Positions 1-6,900 of a DNA stretch of 13,940 nt are shown here, piece by piece. The translations under genes were made by a program, and so were the position numbers. The notes under the pieces are model-generated. The model searched no databases. It was not told the DNA's origin and saw only the letters and a list, made by a program, of their open reading frames with translations. The stretch is from Erysipelotrichia bacterium (lineage in GTDB: Bacteria; Bacillota_I; Bacilli_A; RFN20; CAG-826). Position 1 is the first letter of the stretch; each line of letters begins with the position of its first letter. The stretch covers positions 1 through 13,940 of the forward strand of contig JAAZFO010000135.1 in NCBI GenBank assembly GCA_012511695.1, written 5' to 3'.

Positions 1-58
1 GACCAATGGTACCGATATTGACATGTTCCTTACTTCTGTCAAAGTGTTTTTTTGCCAT
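1..58 (-). CDS. tuf: Elongation factor Tu, 5' end only (partial)
   Basis: The gene runs off the low-coordinate edge of the window; only 19 codons are visible, starting at the ATG at 58-56. They read MAKKHFDRSKEHVNIGTIG, the conserved N-terminus of EF-Tu just before the P-loop of the G domain. EF-Tu is the GTPase that carries aminoacyl-tRNA to the ribosomal A site. Its place directly after fusA is the usual end of the str operon (rpsL-rpsG-fusA-tuf). A GAAAGGAG ribosome binding site lies 11 bases upstream. A 127-base gap and a good sigma-A-like promoter separate it from fusA, so it can be transcribed on its own as well as by read-through. The rest of the gene, with its GTP-binding motifs, is not in view, but the identity is secure from the terminal sequence and context. 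Confidence 0.95.
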   Translation of the reverse strand, partial: MAKKHFDRSKEHVNIGTIG

Positions 59-69
59 AAAATAGAAAT

Positions 70-77
70 CTCCTTTC
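70..77 (-). promoter_or_regulatory. Ribosome binding site of tuf
   Basis: On the minus strand this reads GAAAGGAG, 11 bases before the tuf ATG at 58. Confidence 0.75.
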
Positions 78-105
78 TTCGTTAATATAGGTTTGTAACG
101 AACTC

Positions 106-134
106 ATAATATAGCATTGCAAAGTTTTGTGCAA
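106..134 (-). promoter_or_regulatory. Sigma-A-type promoter for tuf
   Basis: On the minus strand a -35 element TTGCAC (134-129) is followed after 17 bases by a -10 element TATTAT (111-106). This is 4 or more matches of 6 in each box at ideal spacing, in the short gap between fusA and tuf. Transcription would begin near position 99, leaving a leader of about 40 bases. It predicts that tuf has its own transcript in addition to str-operon read-through. No terminator with a U-tract on the minus strand was seen between fusA and this promoter. Confidence 0.65.
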
Positions 135-185
135 TATCATTTGATATTACACGAATTTTTTAACGGGTAAGCATCCCCATTTTTT

Positions 186-2237
186 TCAAAATTTCATCTG
201 GACGTACTTTGGCGTCTCACCGTAGTGGTCGAATTGCATCACATAGTTGCCACGACCTTGGGTCATACTCCTTAAGTCAGTCACATAGCCAAACATTTCA
301 CTAAGCGGTACTTCCGCTTCGATATTTTTGGCATTCGCTCTTTGGCTTTCACCAGTCATGTGTCCTCTGCGCCGAGCGATGTCACCGACGACATCACCAT
401 AGTATTGTTCCGGCACCATCACTTCGATTTTCATAATCGGTTCAAGGATGACTGGTTGACATTTTCTGGCCGCTTCTTTTAACGCCATGCTCGCAGCGAT
501 TTTATAGGCGGATTCACTACTATCGACATCGTGATAACTACCGTCGAATAGAGTCGCTTTGATATCGACAACTGGGAAACCGGCTAACATGCCGCGGTTA
601 AGAGCGTCTTTTAAGCCATCATTAGTTGGCTTGATATATTCTCTTGGCACTGTACCGCCGACAACTGCGTTGACAAACTCAAACCCTTTACCAGGATTTG
701 GTTCAAAACGGATCATGACGTGTCCATATTGGCCACGGCCACCACTTTGCCTGATGTATTTGCCTTCACATTCTGCGTCCAACTTAATCGTTTCGCGGTA
801 CTCGACTTGTGGAGCGCCGACATTGACTTTGACGCCGAATTCCCTTTTCATTCTATCGACTAAAATATCGAGATGTAATTCACCGACGCCAGCGATAATT
901 GTTTGCCCTGTTTCAGGATTTATTCGCACTTTAAAGGTCGGATCTTCTTCTGCTAATTTTTGTAGGGCAACGCCCATTTTTTCCTGATCGGCTTTCGTTT
1001 TTGGTTCAACCGCCTGCTCGATCACAGGTTCTGGAAATTCCATCTTCTCTAAAACAACCATGTTTTTTTCTTCACATAGTGTGTCACCAGTAACAGTATT
1101 TTTTAAACCGACAACCGCGCCGATGTCACCGGCGTAAAGTTCTGCAACTTCTTGGCGGTGATTAGAATGCATGAGTACGACGCGACCGATTCTTTCCTTC
1201 ACCCCTTTAGAGGAGTTATAGACATAAGAACCGGCTTTTAGAATACCGCTATAAACACGGACATAAGATAGGCGGCCGATAAATGGATCAGTCGCAATCT
1301 TAAAGGCGAGTGCAGCGAGTGGTACATCATCACTTGCTTCACAAGTAATATGATTACCTTTACTATCTTCCCCTGTGGCGGGAGGGACATCTAAAGGACT
1401 CGGTAAATAATCAATGACGCCATCCAATAAAGGTTGAACGTTTTTATTTTTATAAGCTGAACCGCAAAATACCGGATGGAATTCACCGGTTAAAACGGCT
1501 TTACGAATGGCATTTTTAGTCTGGGCAACTGTCGGTTCTTTGCCTTCGAGGAAAAGCATAAGAATTTCTTCATCAAAGTTTGACAAAACTTCAAGAAATC
1601 GCATCCGTAATTCTAAAACCTTTTCTTGATATTGTTCAGGAATTGGTACTTCATGGGCTTCTTCGTGCATGTCAGAAACATATTCAAAGGCCTTTTGGGT
1701 GACGAGATCAATGTAACCCTTTAAAGCGGACTCAATACCGATCGGATATTGAACTGCTTCAGCGCTAGCCCCTAAACGGTCTTTCAGTGAATGAATACAC
1801 ATTTCAAAGTCAGCACCAATGGCGTCCAATTTATTAACAAAAACAATCCGTGGTACGCCATATTTTGATCCTTGGCGCCACACAGTTTCAGTTTGTGGCT
1901 CCACCCCGTTTTTACCATCAAGAACAGTAATTGCCCCATCTAAAACACGTAACGATCTCTCAACTTCGACCGTAAAGTCAACGTGTCCGGGAGTATCAAT
2001 AATATTGATGCGGTTACCTTTCCATGTCGCAGTTGTAGCTGCGGAAGTAATCGTAATCCCTCTTTCTTGTTCTTGGGCCATCCAATCCATCGTCGCACTG
2101 CCATCATGAGTTTCGCCAGTTTTATGGATTTTACCAGTAAAATAAAGAATTCTTTCGGTGATAGTCGTCTTGCCTGCATCGATATGGGCCATAATGCCGA
2201 TATTGCGTGTATGTGCTAGATCATATTCGCGTGACAT
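186..2237 (-). CDS. fusA: Elongation factor G
   Basis: EF-G is the cytoplasmic GTPase that drives tRNA-mRNA translocation and, with RRF, ribosome recycling. The protein has 683 residues, slightly short of the usual 690-700. The G domain shows the P-loop AHIDAGKT (residues 17-24), switch I GITITSAATT (60-69), DTPGH (81-85) and NKLD (135-138, usually NKMD). Domains II-III follow, then domain IV with SGGRGQYGHV and GSYHDVDSSE at the tip region, and a C-terminal domain V. I chose the ATG at 2237 because GGGAG (2252-2248) sits 10 bases upstream; an in-frame TTG two codons earlier at 2243 would lie only 4 bases from it. The stop is TGA. It follows rpsG after an 18-base gap, so it is co-transcribed with rpsL and rpsG. 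It resembles canonical EF-G rather than a tetracycline-protection paralogue. Confidence 0.98.
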   Translation of the reverse strand: MSREYDLAHTRNIGIMAHIDAGKTTITERILYFTGKIHKTGETHDGSATMDWMAQEQERGITITSAATTATWKGNRINIIDTPGHVDFTVEVERSLRVLDGAITVLDGKNGVEPQTETVWRQGSKYGVPRIVFVNKLDAIGADFEMCIHSLKDRLGASAEAVQYPIGIESALKGYIDLVTQKAFEYVSDMHEEAHEVPIPEQYQEKVLELRMRFLEVLSNFDEEILMLFLEGKEPTVAQTKNAIRKAVLTGEFHPVFCGSAYKNKNVQPLLDGVIDYLPSPLDVPPATGEDSKGNHITCEASDDVPLAALAFKIATDPFIGRLSYVRVYSGILKAGSYVYNSSKGVKERIGRVVLMHSNHRQEVAELYAGDIGAVVGLKNTVTGDTLCEEKNMVVLEKMEFPEPVIEQAVEPKTKADQEKMGVALQKLAEEDPTFKVRINPETGQTIIAGVGELHLDILVDRMKREFGVKVNVGAPQVEYRETIKLDAECEGKYIRQSGGRGQYGHVMIRFEPNPGKGFEFVNAVVGGTVPREYIKPTNDGLKDALNRGMLAGFPVVDIKATLFDGSYHDVDSSESAYKIAASMALKEAARKCQPVILEPIMKIEVMVPEQYYGDVVGDIARRRGHMTGESQRANAKNIEAEVPLSEMFGYVTDLRSMTQGRGNYVMQFDHYGETPKYVQMKF

Positions 2238-2255
2238 AGTCAAAATACTCCCAAA

Positions 2256-2723
2256 CTACCAACGGTAATGTGAATAAGCCTTATTAGCTTCAGCCATTTT
2301 GTGGATATCTTCTCTTCTTTTTACGGAAGCACCGGTGCCGTTAGCGGCATCGATGATTTCATTAGCCAAACGGTCGACCATTTTCTTTTCGTTTCTTAAG
2401 CGGGAATAGTTAACTAACCATCTTAAGCCGAGAGTGACTTTTCTTTCGGTAGTGACGTCGGTTGGGACCGGGAAATTAGACCCGCCGACACGACGCATTT
2501 TTAATTCGACTTCAGGCATGATGTTGTTGATGGCGGTGGCAAAGACGTCCATTGCGGGTTTGCCAGTTTTATCTTCGATTTTCTTAAAAGCACCATAAAG
2601 AATGTTTTGGGCGGTACCTTTTTTACCATCGAGCATTATTTTATTAATTAAACGTGTGACCAGTTTAGAGTTATAAAGTGGATCTGGTAAGACATCACGT
2701 TTGATTGCTTTTCCTTTACGCAT
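2256..2723 (-). CDS. rpsG: 30S ribosomal protein S7
   Basis: S7 is a primary binder of the 3' major domain of 16S rRNA; it nucleates head assembly and contacts mRNA and tRNA near the E site. The 155-residue product matches the family from end to end: KRDVLPDP (8-15), NSKLVTRLINK (18-28), the beta-hairpin region RRVGGSNFPVP (77-87), TLGLRWLVNYSRLR (97-110) and the C-terminal HKMAEANKAYSHYRW. The length is that of Bacillus S7 (156). The ATG at 2723 has a near-perfect AAGGAGGT site 11 bases upstream, directly after the rpsL stop (20-base gap), indicating tight co-expression. In E. coli S7 represses the str operon by binding the rpsL-rpsG spacer. Here that spacer is only 20 bases, too short for such a structure, so any S7 control would have to act elsewhere. 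Confidence 0.98.
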   Translation of the reverse strand: MRKGKAIKRDVLPDPLYNSKLVTRLINKIMLDGKKGTAQNILYGAFKKIEDKTGKPAMDVFATAINNIMPEVELKMRRVGGSNFPVPTDVTTERKVTLGLRWLVNYSRLRNEKKMVDRLANEIIDAANGTGASVKRREDIHKMAEANKAYSHYRW

Positions 2724-2734
2724 ATATACTTCTT

Positions 2735-2742
2735 ACCTCCTT
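2735..2742 (-). promoter_or_regulatory. Ribosome binding site of rpsG
   Basis: AAGGAGGT on the minus strand, one base after the end of rpsL and 11 bases before the rpsG ATG. It is among the strongest Shine-Dalgarno matches in the window. Confidence 0.85.
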
Positions 2743-2743
2743 C

Positions 2744-3160
2744 TTATTCTTCTTTTGGTTTTTTGGTTCCATATAAACTACGACCTTGGCGACGGCTTTC
2801 AATGCCGGCACAGTCTAAGGCTCCTCTGACGATGTGATAACGCACACCTGGTAAGTCGTTCACCCGACCACCTCTGGTGATGACGGTACTGTCCTCTTGT
2901 AAATTGTGTCCTTCGCCCCCGATATAGGCAGTAACTTCATGGCCATTACTTAATTTGACACGGGCATATTTTCTTAAAGCGGAGTTTGGTTTTTTTGGCG
3001 TCATCGTCCCGACACGGGTACAAACGCCGCGCTTTTGAGAAGCTGCTTGTGAGACTTCTTTTTTCTTCAAAGAGTTCCATCTCAGTCCAAGGGCAGGGGC
3101 TTTTGATTTATAAACCTTTCTTTTTCGACCTTGACGAACTAATTGGTTAATTGTTGGCAT
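2744..3160 (-). CDS. rpsL: 30S ribosomal protein S12
   Basis: S12 lies at the decoding centre of the 30S subunit and shapes translational accuracy; it is the classic streptomycin-related protein. The 138 residues equal the Bacillus length. Visible motifs: MPTINQLVRQGR at the start, KRGVCTRVG (43-51), TMTPKKPNSALRK (52-64), GGEGHNLQE (81-89), RGGRVNDLPGVRYH (96-109) and a basic tail ending KKPKEE. Lys56/57 of the PKKPNS loop, where streptomycin-resistance changes also occur, are intact. The usual RVKDLPG loop here reads RVNDLPG, so the second streptomycin-associated lysine (E. coli Lys88 counting Met) is Asn101, codon AAC at 2860-2858. The following Asp102, the residue methylthiolated by RimO in E. 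coli, is kept. The ATG at 3160 has AAAGGAG 5 bases upstream. It is the first gene of the str operon, behind two candidate promoters and a structured leader. Confidence 0.98.
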   Translation of the reverse strand: MPTINQLVRQGRKRKVYKSKAPALGLRWNSLKKKEVSQAASQKRGVCTRVGTMTPKKPNSALRKYARVKLSNGHEVTAYIGGEGHNLQEDSTVITRGGRVNDLPGVRYHIVRGALDCAGIESRRQGRSLYGTKKPKEE

Positions 3161-3192
3161 AGTTGCTCCTTTCAGTTAAAATTTTGATTATT

Positions 3193-3270
3193 GTGCGCTC
3201 CACAGCACCTGGTGTATCGAAACCACCCCGTTAAAAACGACCACGAACGGTCATGCTGTAATATTCACAC
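3193..3270 (-). ncRNA. Candidate structured leader RNA upstream of rpsL
   Basis: Between the rpsL promoters and its ribosome binding site the minus-strand RNA can fold into a closed multi-helix element. The outer helix pairs GUGUG (3270-3266) with CGCAC (3197-3193), with one G-U pair. After a small internal loop, ACAGCA (3259-3254) pairs perfectly with UGCUGU (3207-3202). Inside are two candidate arms: CCGUU (3250-3246) with AACGG (3232-3228), or alternatively GACC (3252-3249) with GGUC (3242-3239), and then GGUG (3227-3224) with CACC (3214-3211). The composition is richer in G and C than the AT-rich flanks. A ribosomal-protein autoregulatory leader is the natural guess (S12 or S7 as ligand), but I recognise no named family and this was found by eye only. 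Confidence 0.5.
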
Positions 3271-3278
3271 GCTCATAT

Positions 3279-3307
3279 ATATTATATAAGCCAAGAAATA
3301 ATGGCAA
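3279..3307 (-). promoter_or_regulatory. Candidate proximal promoter of the rpsL-rpsG-fusA operon
   Basis: Minus-strand TTGCCA (3307-3302) followed after 17 bases by TAATAT (3284-3279). The overlapping perfect TATAAT at 3286-3281 is only 15 bases from the same -35. A start near 3270 would place the structured leader at the very 5' end of the transcript, which favours this promoter. Confidence 0.5.
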
Positions 3308-3314
3308 GCAGAAA

Positions 3315-3344
3315 ATTATTTTTTCTTTTTTTCTCCTATGTCAA
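3315..3344 (-). promoter_or_regulatory. Candidate distal promoter of the rpsL-rpsG-fusA operon
   Basis: Perfect -35 TTGACA (3344-3339), an 18-base spacer and -10 AATAAT (3320-3315, 5 of 6). The -35 overlaps the palindrome AAGTATACTT (3343-3352) and one arm of the inverted repeat GTCAA-N10-TTGAC (3340-3359). Either a second, tandem start site for the operon or an upstream regulatory region. Confidence 0.45.
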
Positions 3345-3391
3345 GTATACTTTTTTGACTATTTTTTCTTAATATTTTTAGGCTAAACTCC

Positions 3392-3446
3392 AAAATAAAG
3401 ACTTTTTAAGTCAAGACATGAAAAGACTATTTTTTCACTAGTCTCT
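3392..3446 (-). terminator. Terminator-like hairpins downstream of acp
   Basis: Two weak hairpins follow the acp stop on the minus strand. The first pairs AGAGACTA (3446-3439) with TAGTCTTT (3429-3422), one G-U pair, 9-base loop, with only a short run of T after it. The second pairs GACTT (3412-3408) with AAGTC (3404-3400) around a 3-base loop and is followed by TTTATTTT. Each alone is marginal; in tandem, between acp and the rpsL promoters, they probably end or reduce acp transcription. Confidence 0.45.
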
Positions 3447-3466
3447 ATTTAAAATATTCACTTGAA

Positions 3467-3688
3467 TTATTTAGGAGATTTAAGATAGGTAATGACATCA
3501 TTGACGGTTATGAAATTCATCGGTTCGTCAAAGGTGACATTAAATTCATCTTCAATAGCCATAGCGAACATCATAATTCCTAAAGAGTCAAAATGTAAGT
3601 CATCAATTAAGCGTGTTTCCAGAGTGACATTTTCCAAATTGAGGTCGGGGTCGACATCGCGAATTATTTTTTTTAACCTTGCTATCAT
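3467..3688 (-). CDS. Acyl carrier protein
   Basis: A small acidic protein of 73 residues with the acyl carrier signature HFDSLGIMM (32-40). Ser35 in the DSL motif is the expected attachment site for 4'-phosphopantetheine, added by holo-ACP synthase. The following helix AMAIEDEFNV is the acidic partner-docking helix of the family, and the C-terminal VNDVITYL matches the last helix. Such proteins carry acyl chains in fatty acid or phospholipid synthesis; a D-alanyl or secondary-metabolism carrier cannot be excluded, as no biosynthetic gene is nearby. The ATG at 3688 has TAAAGGAA 8 bases upstream. It sits alone between rpoC and rpsL, where Bacillus has ybxF, and has its own extended -10 promoter and a long leader. 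Whether it is the main housekeeping ACP of the cell cannot be told from this window, so I give no symbol. Confidence 0.93.
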   Translation of the reverse strand: MIARLKKIIRDVDPDLNLENVTLETRLIDDLHFDSLGIMMFAMAIEDEFNVTFDEPMNFITVNDVITYLKSPK

Positions 3689-3824
3689 CGTAACTATTCC
3701 TTTATGATTTTTGCCATTTTCTCTTCTTAAACGAGAAACTTATTTACGCGCTTTTAGACTTGCGTTAAATCCAAAAACGCAGCAATGATAATTTTGTCTT
3801 GTTCTAGACAAAAATTATTTGATA
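3689..3824 (-). promoter_or_regulatory. Leader region of the acp gene with three inverted repeats
   Basis: From the expected start near 3824 to the acp ATG the transcript has about 135 untranslated bases holding three inverted repeats. The first pairs AATTTTTGTCT (3816-3806) with AGACAAAATT (3799-3790), 10 pairs with one bulged base and a 6-base loop. The second pairs TGCGTT (3781-3776) with AACGCA (3766-3761). The third pairs TTTCTC (3738-3733) with GAGAAA (3723-3718). None is followed by a T-run, so they are not obvious terminators. They could be protein-binding operators or RNA hairpins. No known riboswitch is recognised and no FapR-type site is seen. Confidence 0.5.
3697..3704 (-). promoter_or_regulatory. 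Ribosome binding site of acp
   Basis: TAAAGGAA on the minus strand, 8 bases before the ATG at 3688. It is weaker than most sites in the window and lies inside a seven-codon open frame (ATG at 3717-3715, stop TAG at 3696-3694). Confidence 0.65.
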
Positions 3825-3830
3825 TTTGGT

Positions 3831-3839
3831 ATTATACCA
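3831..3839 (-). promoter_or_regulatory. Extended -10 promoter for acp
   Basis: Minus-strand TGGTATAAT: a perfect TATAAT (3836-3831) preceded by the TGn extension (3839-3837). The -35 region has no good TTGACA match (TCGCAA at 16 bases spacing is the nearest), which is typical of extended -10 promoters. The core is also embedded in the palindrome GGTATAATACC. Confidence 0.65.
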
Positions 3840-3917
3840 CACCTTTATAATCTTGCGATAAAAAGGCCATGAGTTAGTTGACTATTTATGACATTTGTTT
3901 ACTTTTAAATAGCTTGC

Positions 3918-3943
3918 AAAACAAAAGAGTCTCGTGAGACTCT
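3918..3943 (-). terminator. Rho-independent terminator after rpoC
   Basis: On the minus strand AGAGTCT (3943-3937) pairs perfectly with AGACTCT (3932-3926) around the tetraloop CACG, followed by TTTGTTTT. It begins 27 bases past the rpoC stop and closes the large ribosomal-protein and RNA polymerase operon, separating it from acp. Confidence 0.85.
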
Positions 3944-3969
3944 AATGTTAATTTTATCGCGAAAGTTTA

Positions 3970-6900
3970 TTATTCCACTTCATCGAGGACACGAATTTTT
4001 TCTCTGATTTCTTTGACTTTTCTTTCGTGTTCTTCAATGTAGCGATCACTGACTTCACGCAACGTCTTTTCGACACTGAAGTTTTGACTGATCTTTTCGT
4101 TTTCTTCTTCGCTCAACAAGCCGCGACCAGCGGGAATTAAATGACCGGTGATGACATTTTCTTTCAAGCCATGTAAGTAGTCAATTTTACCTTTAATAGC
4201 CGCATCTGTTAAAACGCGTGTCGTCTCTTGGAAAGAAGCCGCCGAAAGGAATGATTCTGTCTCAAGCGCCGACTTAGTAATCCCTAAAATTAAGGGCACG
4301 GCTTTCGCTGGGTTTGCACCCATTAAAGCTTTAACGTTTTTCTCCGTAAAGATATTTTTGTCAACGCGAGTGCCGACGATCATATCAGTGTCACCGGCTT
4401 CAGTGACGAGAACTTTTCTGAGCATTTGTCTGACGATGACTTCGATGTGTTTATCAGAAATACCGATTGATTGCGCGCTATATACTTTTTGAATTTCTTT
4501 TAAGATATATTTTTGCACAGCGCGGACATCGGCCACTTCGAGTAATTTCTTTGGAGAAATCGCCCCATCGGTTAATTGGTCACCATTGTGAACAAGGTCA
4601 CCTTTTTTAACGCGTAAGCGAGCACCGAAAATTGTGGTATATGTTTTTTCTTCTGTATCATTTTTAACCGTGATATCATAGCAGCCATTTTTTTCTTCAA
4701 TTTTGATGATTTTGCCAGGAATTTCCGAAATTAAGGCTTCGCCTTTTGGTGTCCGAGCTTCAAATAATTCTTGCACACGGGGGAGACCTAAAGTGATATC
4801 TCTACCCGCGACACCACCAGTGTGGAAAGTTCTCATCGTTAACTGAGTGCCGGGCTCACCGATGGATTGGGCCGCCATAATACCAACTGCTTCACCGACT
4901 TCGACCTTACGGCCAGTGGCGAGGTTGCGCCCATAACAACGGACACAAACACCTTCTTTAGTTTCACAGACGAATAAATTACGTATCACGACCGATTTAA
5001 TGCCGGCTTCAATGATAAGCTTAACTTGTATTTCGTCAATCATGGTATTCGCCGGAACGATGATTTCACCAGCTTGAGCATGTCCTTCAGGATAAATGAC
5101 ATTATCCAAGACATAACGACCGACTAAACGATCTTCGAGTTTGACAACGATAGCGTTGGTCGATTCATCTCTGATTTCAAAAATTTCAAATCCGTGATCG
5201 GTTCCGCAATCTTCTTCGCGGACGATGACATCTTGAGAAACGTCAACTAGACGTCTGGTTAAATAACCAGAGTCAGCAGTTTTAAGCGCCGTATCAGCAC
5301 CACCTTTACGGGCACCGTGCGTCGCGATAAAGAATTCGGAAACAGTCATCCCTTCACGGAAAGATGATTTAACCGGGAGTTCAATCGTACTGCCAGAAGT
5401 AGAGCCCATTAAGCCCCGCATACCCGCTAATTGGAGAATATTGGAAATATTTCCACGGGCTCCGGAATCAGACATCATGAACAGTGGGTTACGGATGTCT
5501 TTATTGAATTGACCTTCAAGTTTATCTTGGACTTGTTGTTTAACATTTTCCCACACTCCGATAACTTGTTTATGTCTTTCCTCATTCGTTAACATCCCCA
5601 TTTCATACATCTCTTTAAGATTGGAAACTTTCGCGTCTCCACCTTTAAGGATGTCTTCTTTACCTTTAACGACATGAATATCGCTTAACGAAATTGTTAA
5701 ACCTGCGACCGTAGAATAATGGAAACCTTGATCTTTAATCTTATCCAAGACCGCAGCGGTTTTTGGAATGCCGAGCCGGTCATAACGTTGGAAGACTTCA
5801 TTAATAATTAAACTGAGGTCTCTTTTCTTGAATGGTTTTAAAACGGGACGGGTGGCGAATAACTCTTTAATATTCGTACCGCGTGGCGCGAAGTATTTGA
5901 CGATCACCTCAGGATCACCGCTGAGCGCAGCAGAACTGACTTCGTTTAAATATGGAAAATCACTCGGGAAAATAAGATTGAAAATCACTTTACCAACTGA
6001 AGTTAATAAGTAATTTCTATTTTCTTCTTCGGTGAAATCTTTTTTCATCATCGCTTTACCGATTAAGGCAATCCGATTGTGTAGATGAATTTGTTTGGTT
6101 TGATACGCTCTTAAGACATCATCGACATCTTTAAAAACTTTACCTTCACTCGCAGCGTATAGTTCATATCTTTCCGCTTCTTCAAGGTCATTACGTTTTT
6201 TTAACTCTTGGGCTTTAGATAAAAACTCTTCTTTAGTATTTTCTAATGTTAAGTAGTAATTACCGATGACCATATCTTGCGATGGAGTCACAATTGGTTT
6301 GCCATCTTTTGGCCCGAGAATGTTATTACTGGCTAACATCAAATGGAGAGCTTCTTCTTGCGCTAATTTGGATAACGGAACGTGAACGGCCATTTGGTCA
6401 CCATCAAAGTCGGCATTAAAACCAGTGCAGACGAGCGGGTGCAGACGAATAGCACGACCATCGACTAATATCGGTTGGAAAGCTTGAATGCCGAGCCTAT
6501 GTAAGGTTGGCGCCCGGTTTAATAAAACTGGGTGCTTGGAGATGATTTCTTCGATAATATCAAAGACGACATCATCATAGCGATCAATAATTTTATCCGT
6601 TTGTTTATGGGCATTAGCGATGCCGCGTTTGAGTAATTCCGAAGAGATAAATGGTCTTAATAATTGGATAGCCATTTCTCTTGGTAAACCGCATTGGTGC
6701 ATCTTTAAAGATGGACCGACCGCAATAACGGAACGACCTGAATAGTCGACACGTTTACCTAATAAGTTTTGTCTAAAGCGTCCTTGTTTACCTTTAAGAG
6801 CACTACTCAAACTCTTCAAAGGACGGCCCCCAGGACCTTGAACAGCTTTACTGCGACGGCCGTTGTCAATCAAAGCGTCGACCGCTTCTTGCAACATCCG

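Noticed and set aside
161..182. Possible terminator after fusA (AATGGG with CCCGTT)
   Set aside because: A six-pair stem with one G-U pair, but on the minus strand it is followed by a run of A, not T. The T-run appears only on the plus strand, where the stem is poorer.
559..987. 142-codon plus-strand open frame within fusA
   Set aside because: It lies wholly opposite conserved fusA codons, has no recognisable domain and no convincing ribosome binding site; a shadow frame. The same applies to the other plus-strand frames opposite rpoB, rpoC, rplJ and rplA.
2238..2243. TTG start two codons upstream in fusA
   Set aside because: It would be only 4 bases from GGGAG; the ATG at 2237 has 10-base spacing and fits the family N-terminus.
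3831..3866. FapR-type lipid operator at the acp promoter
   Set aside because: The dyads present do not resemble the TTAGTACC-type Bacillus FapR site.
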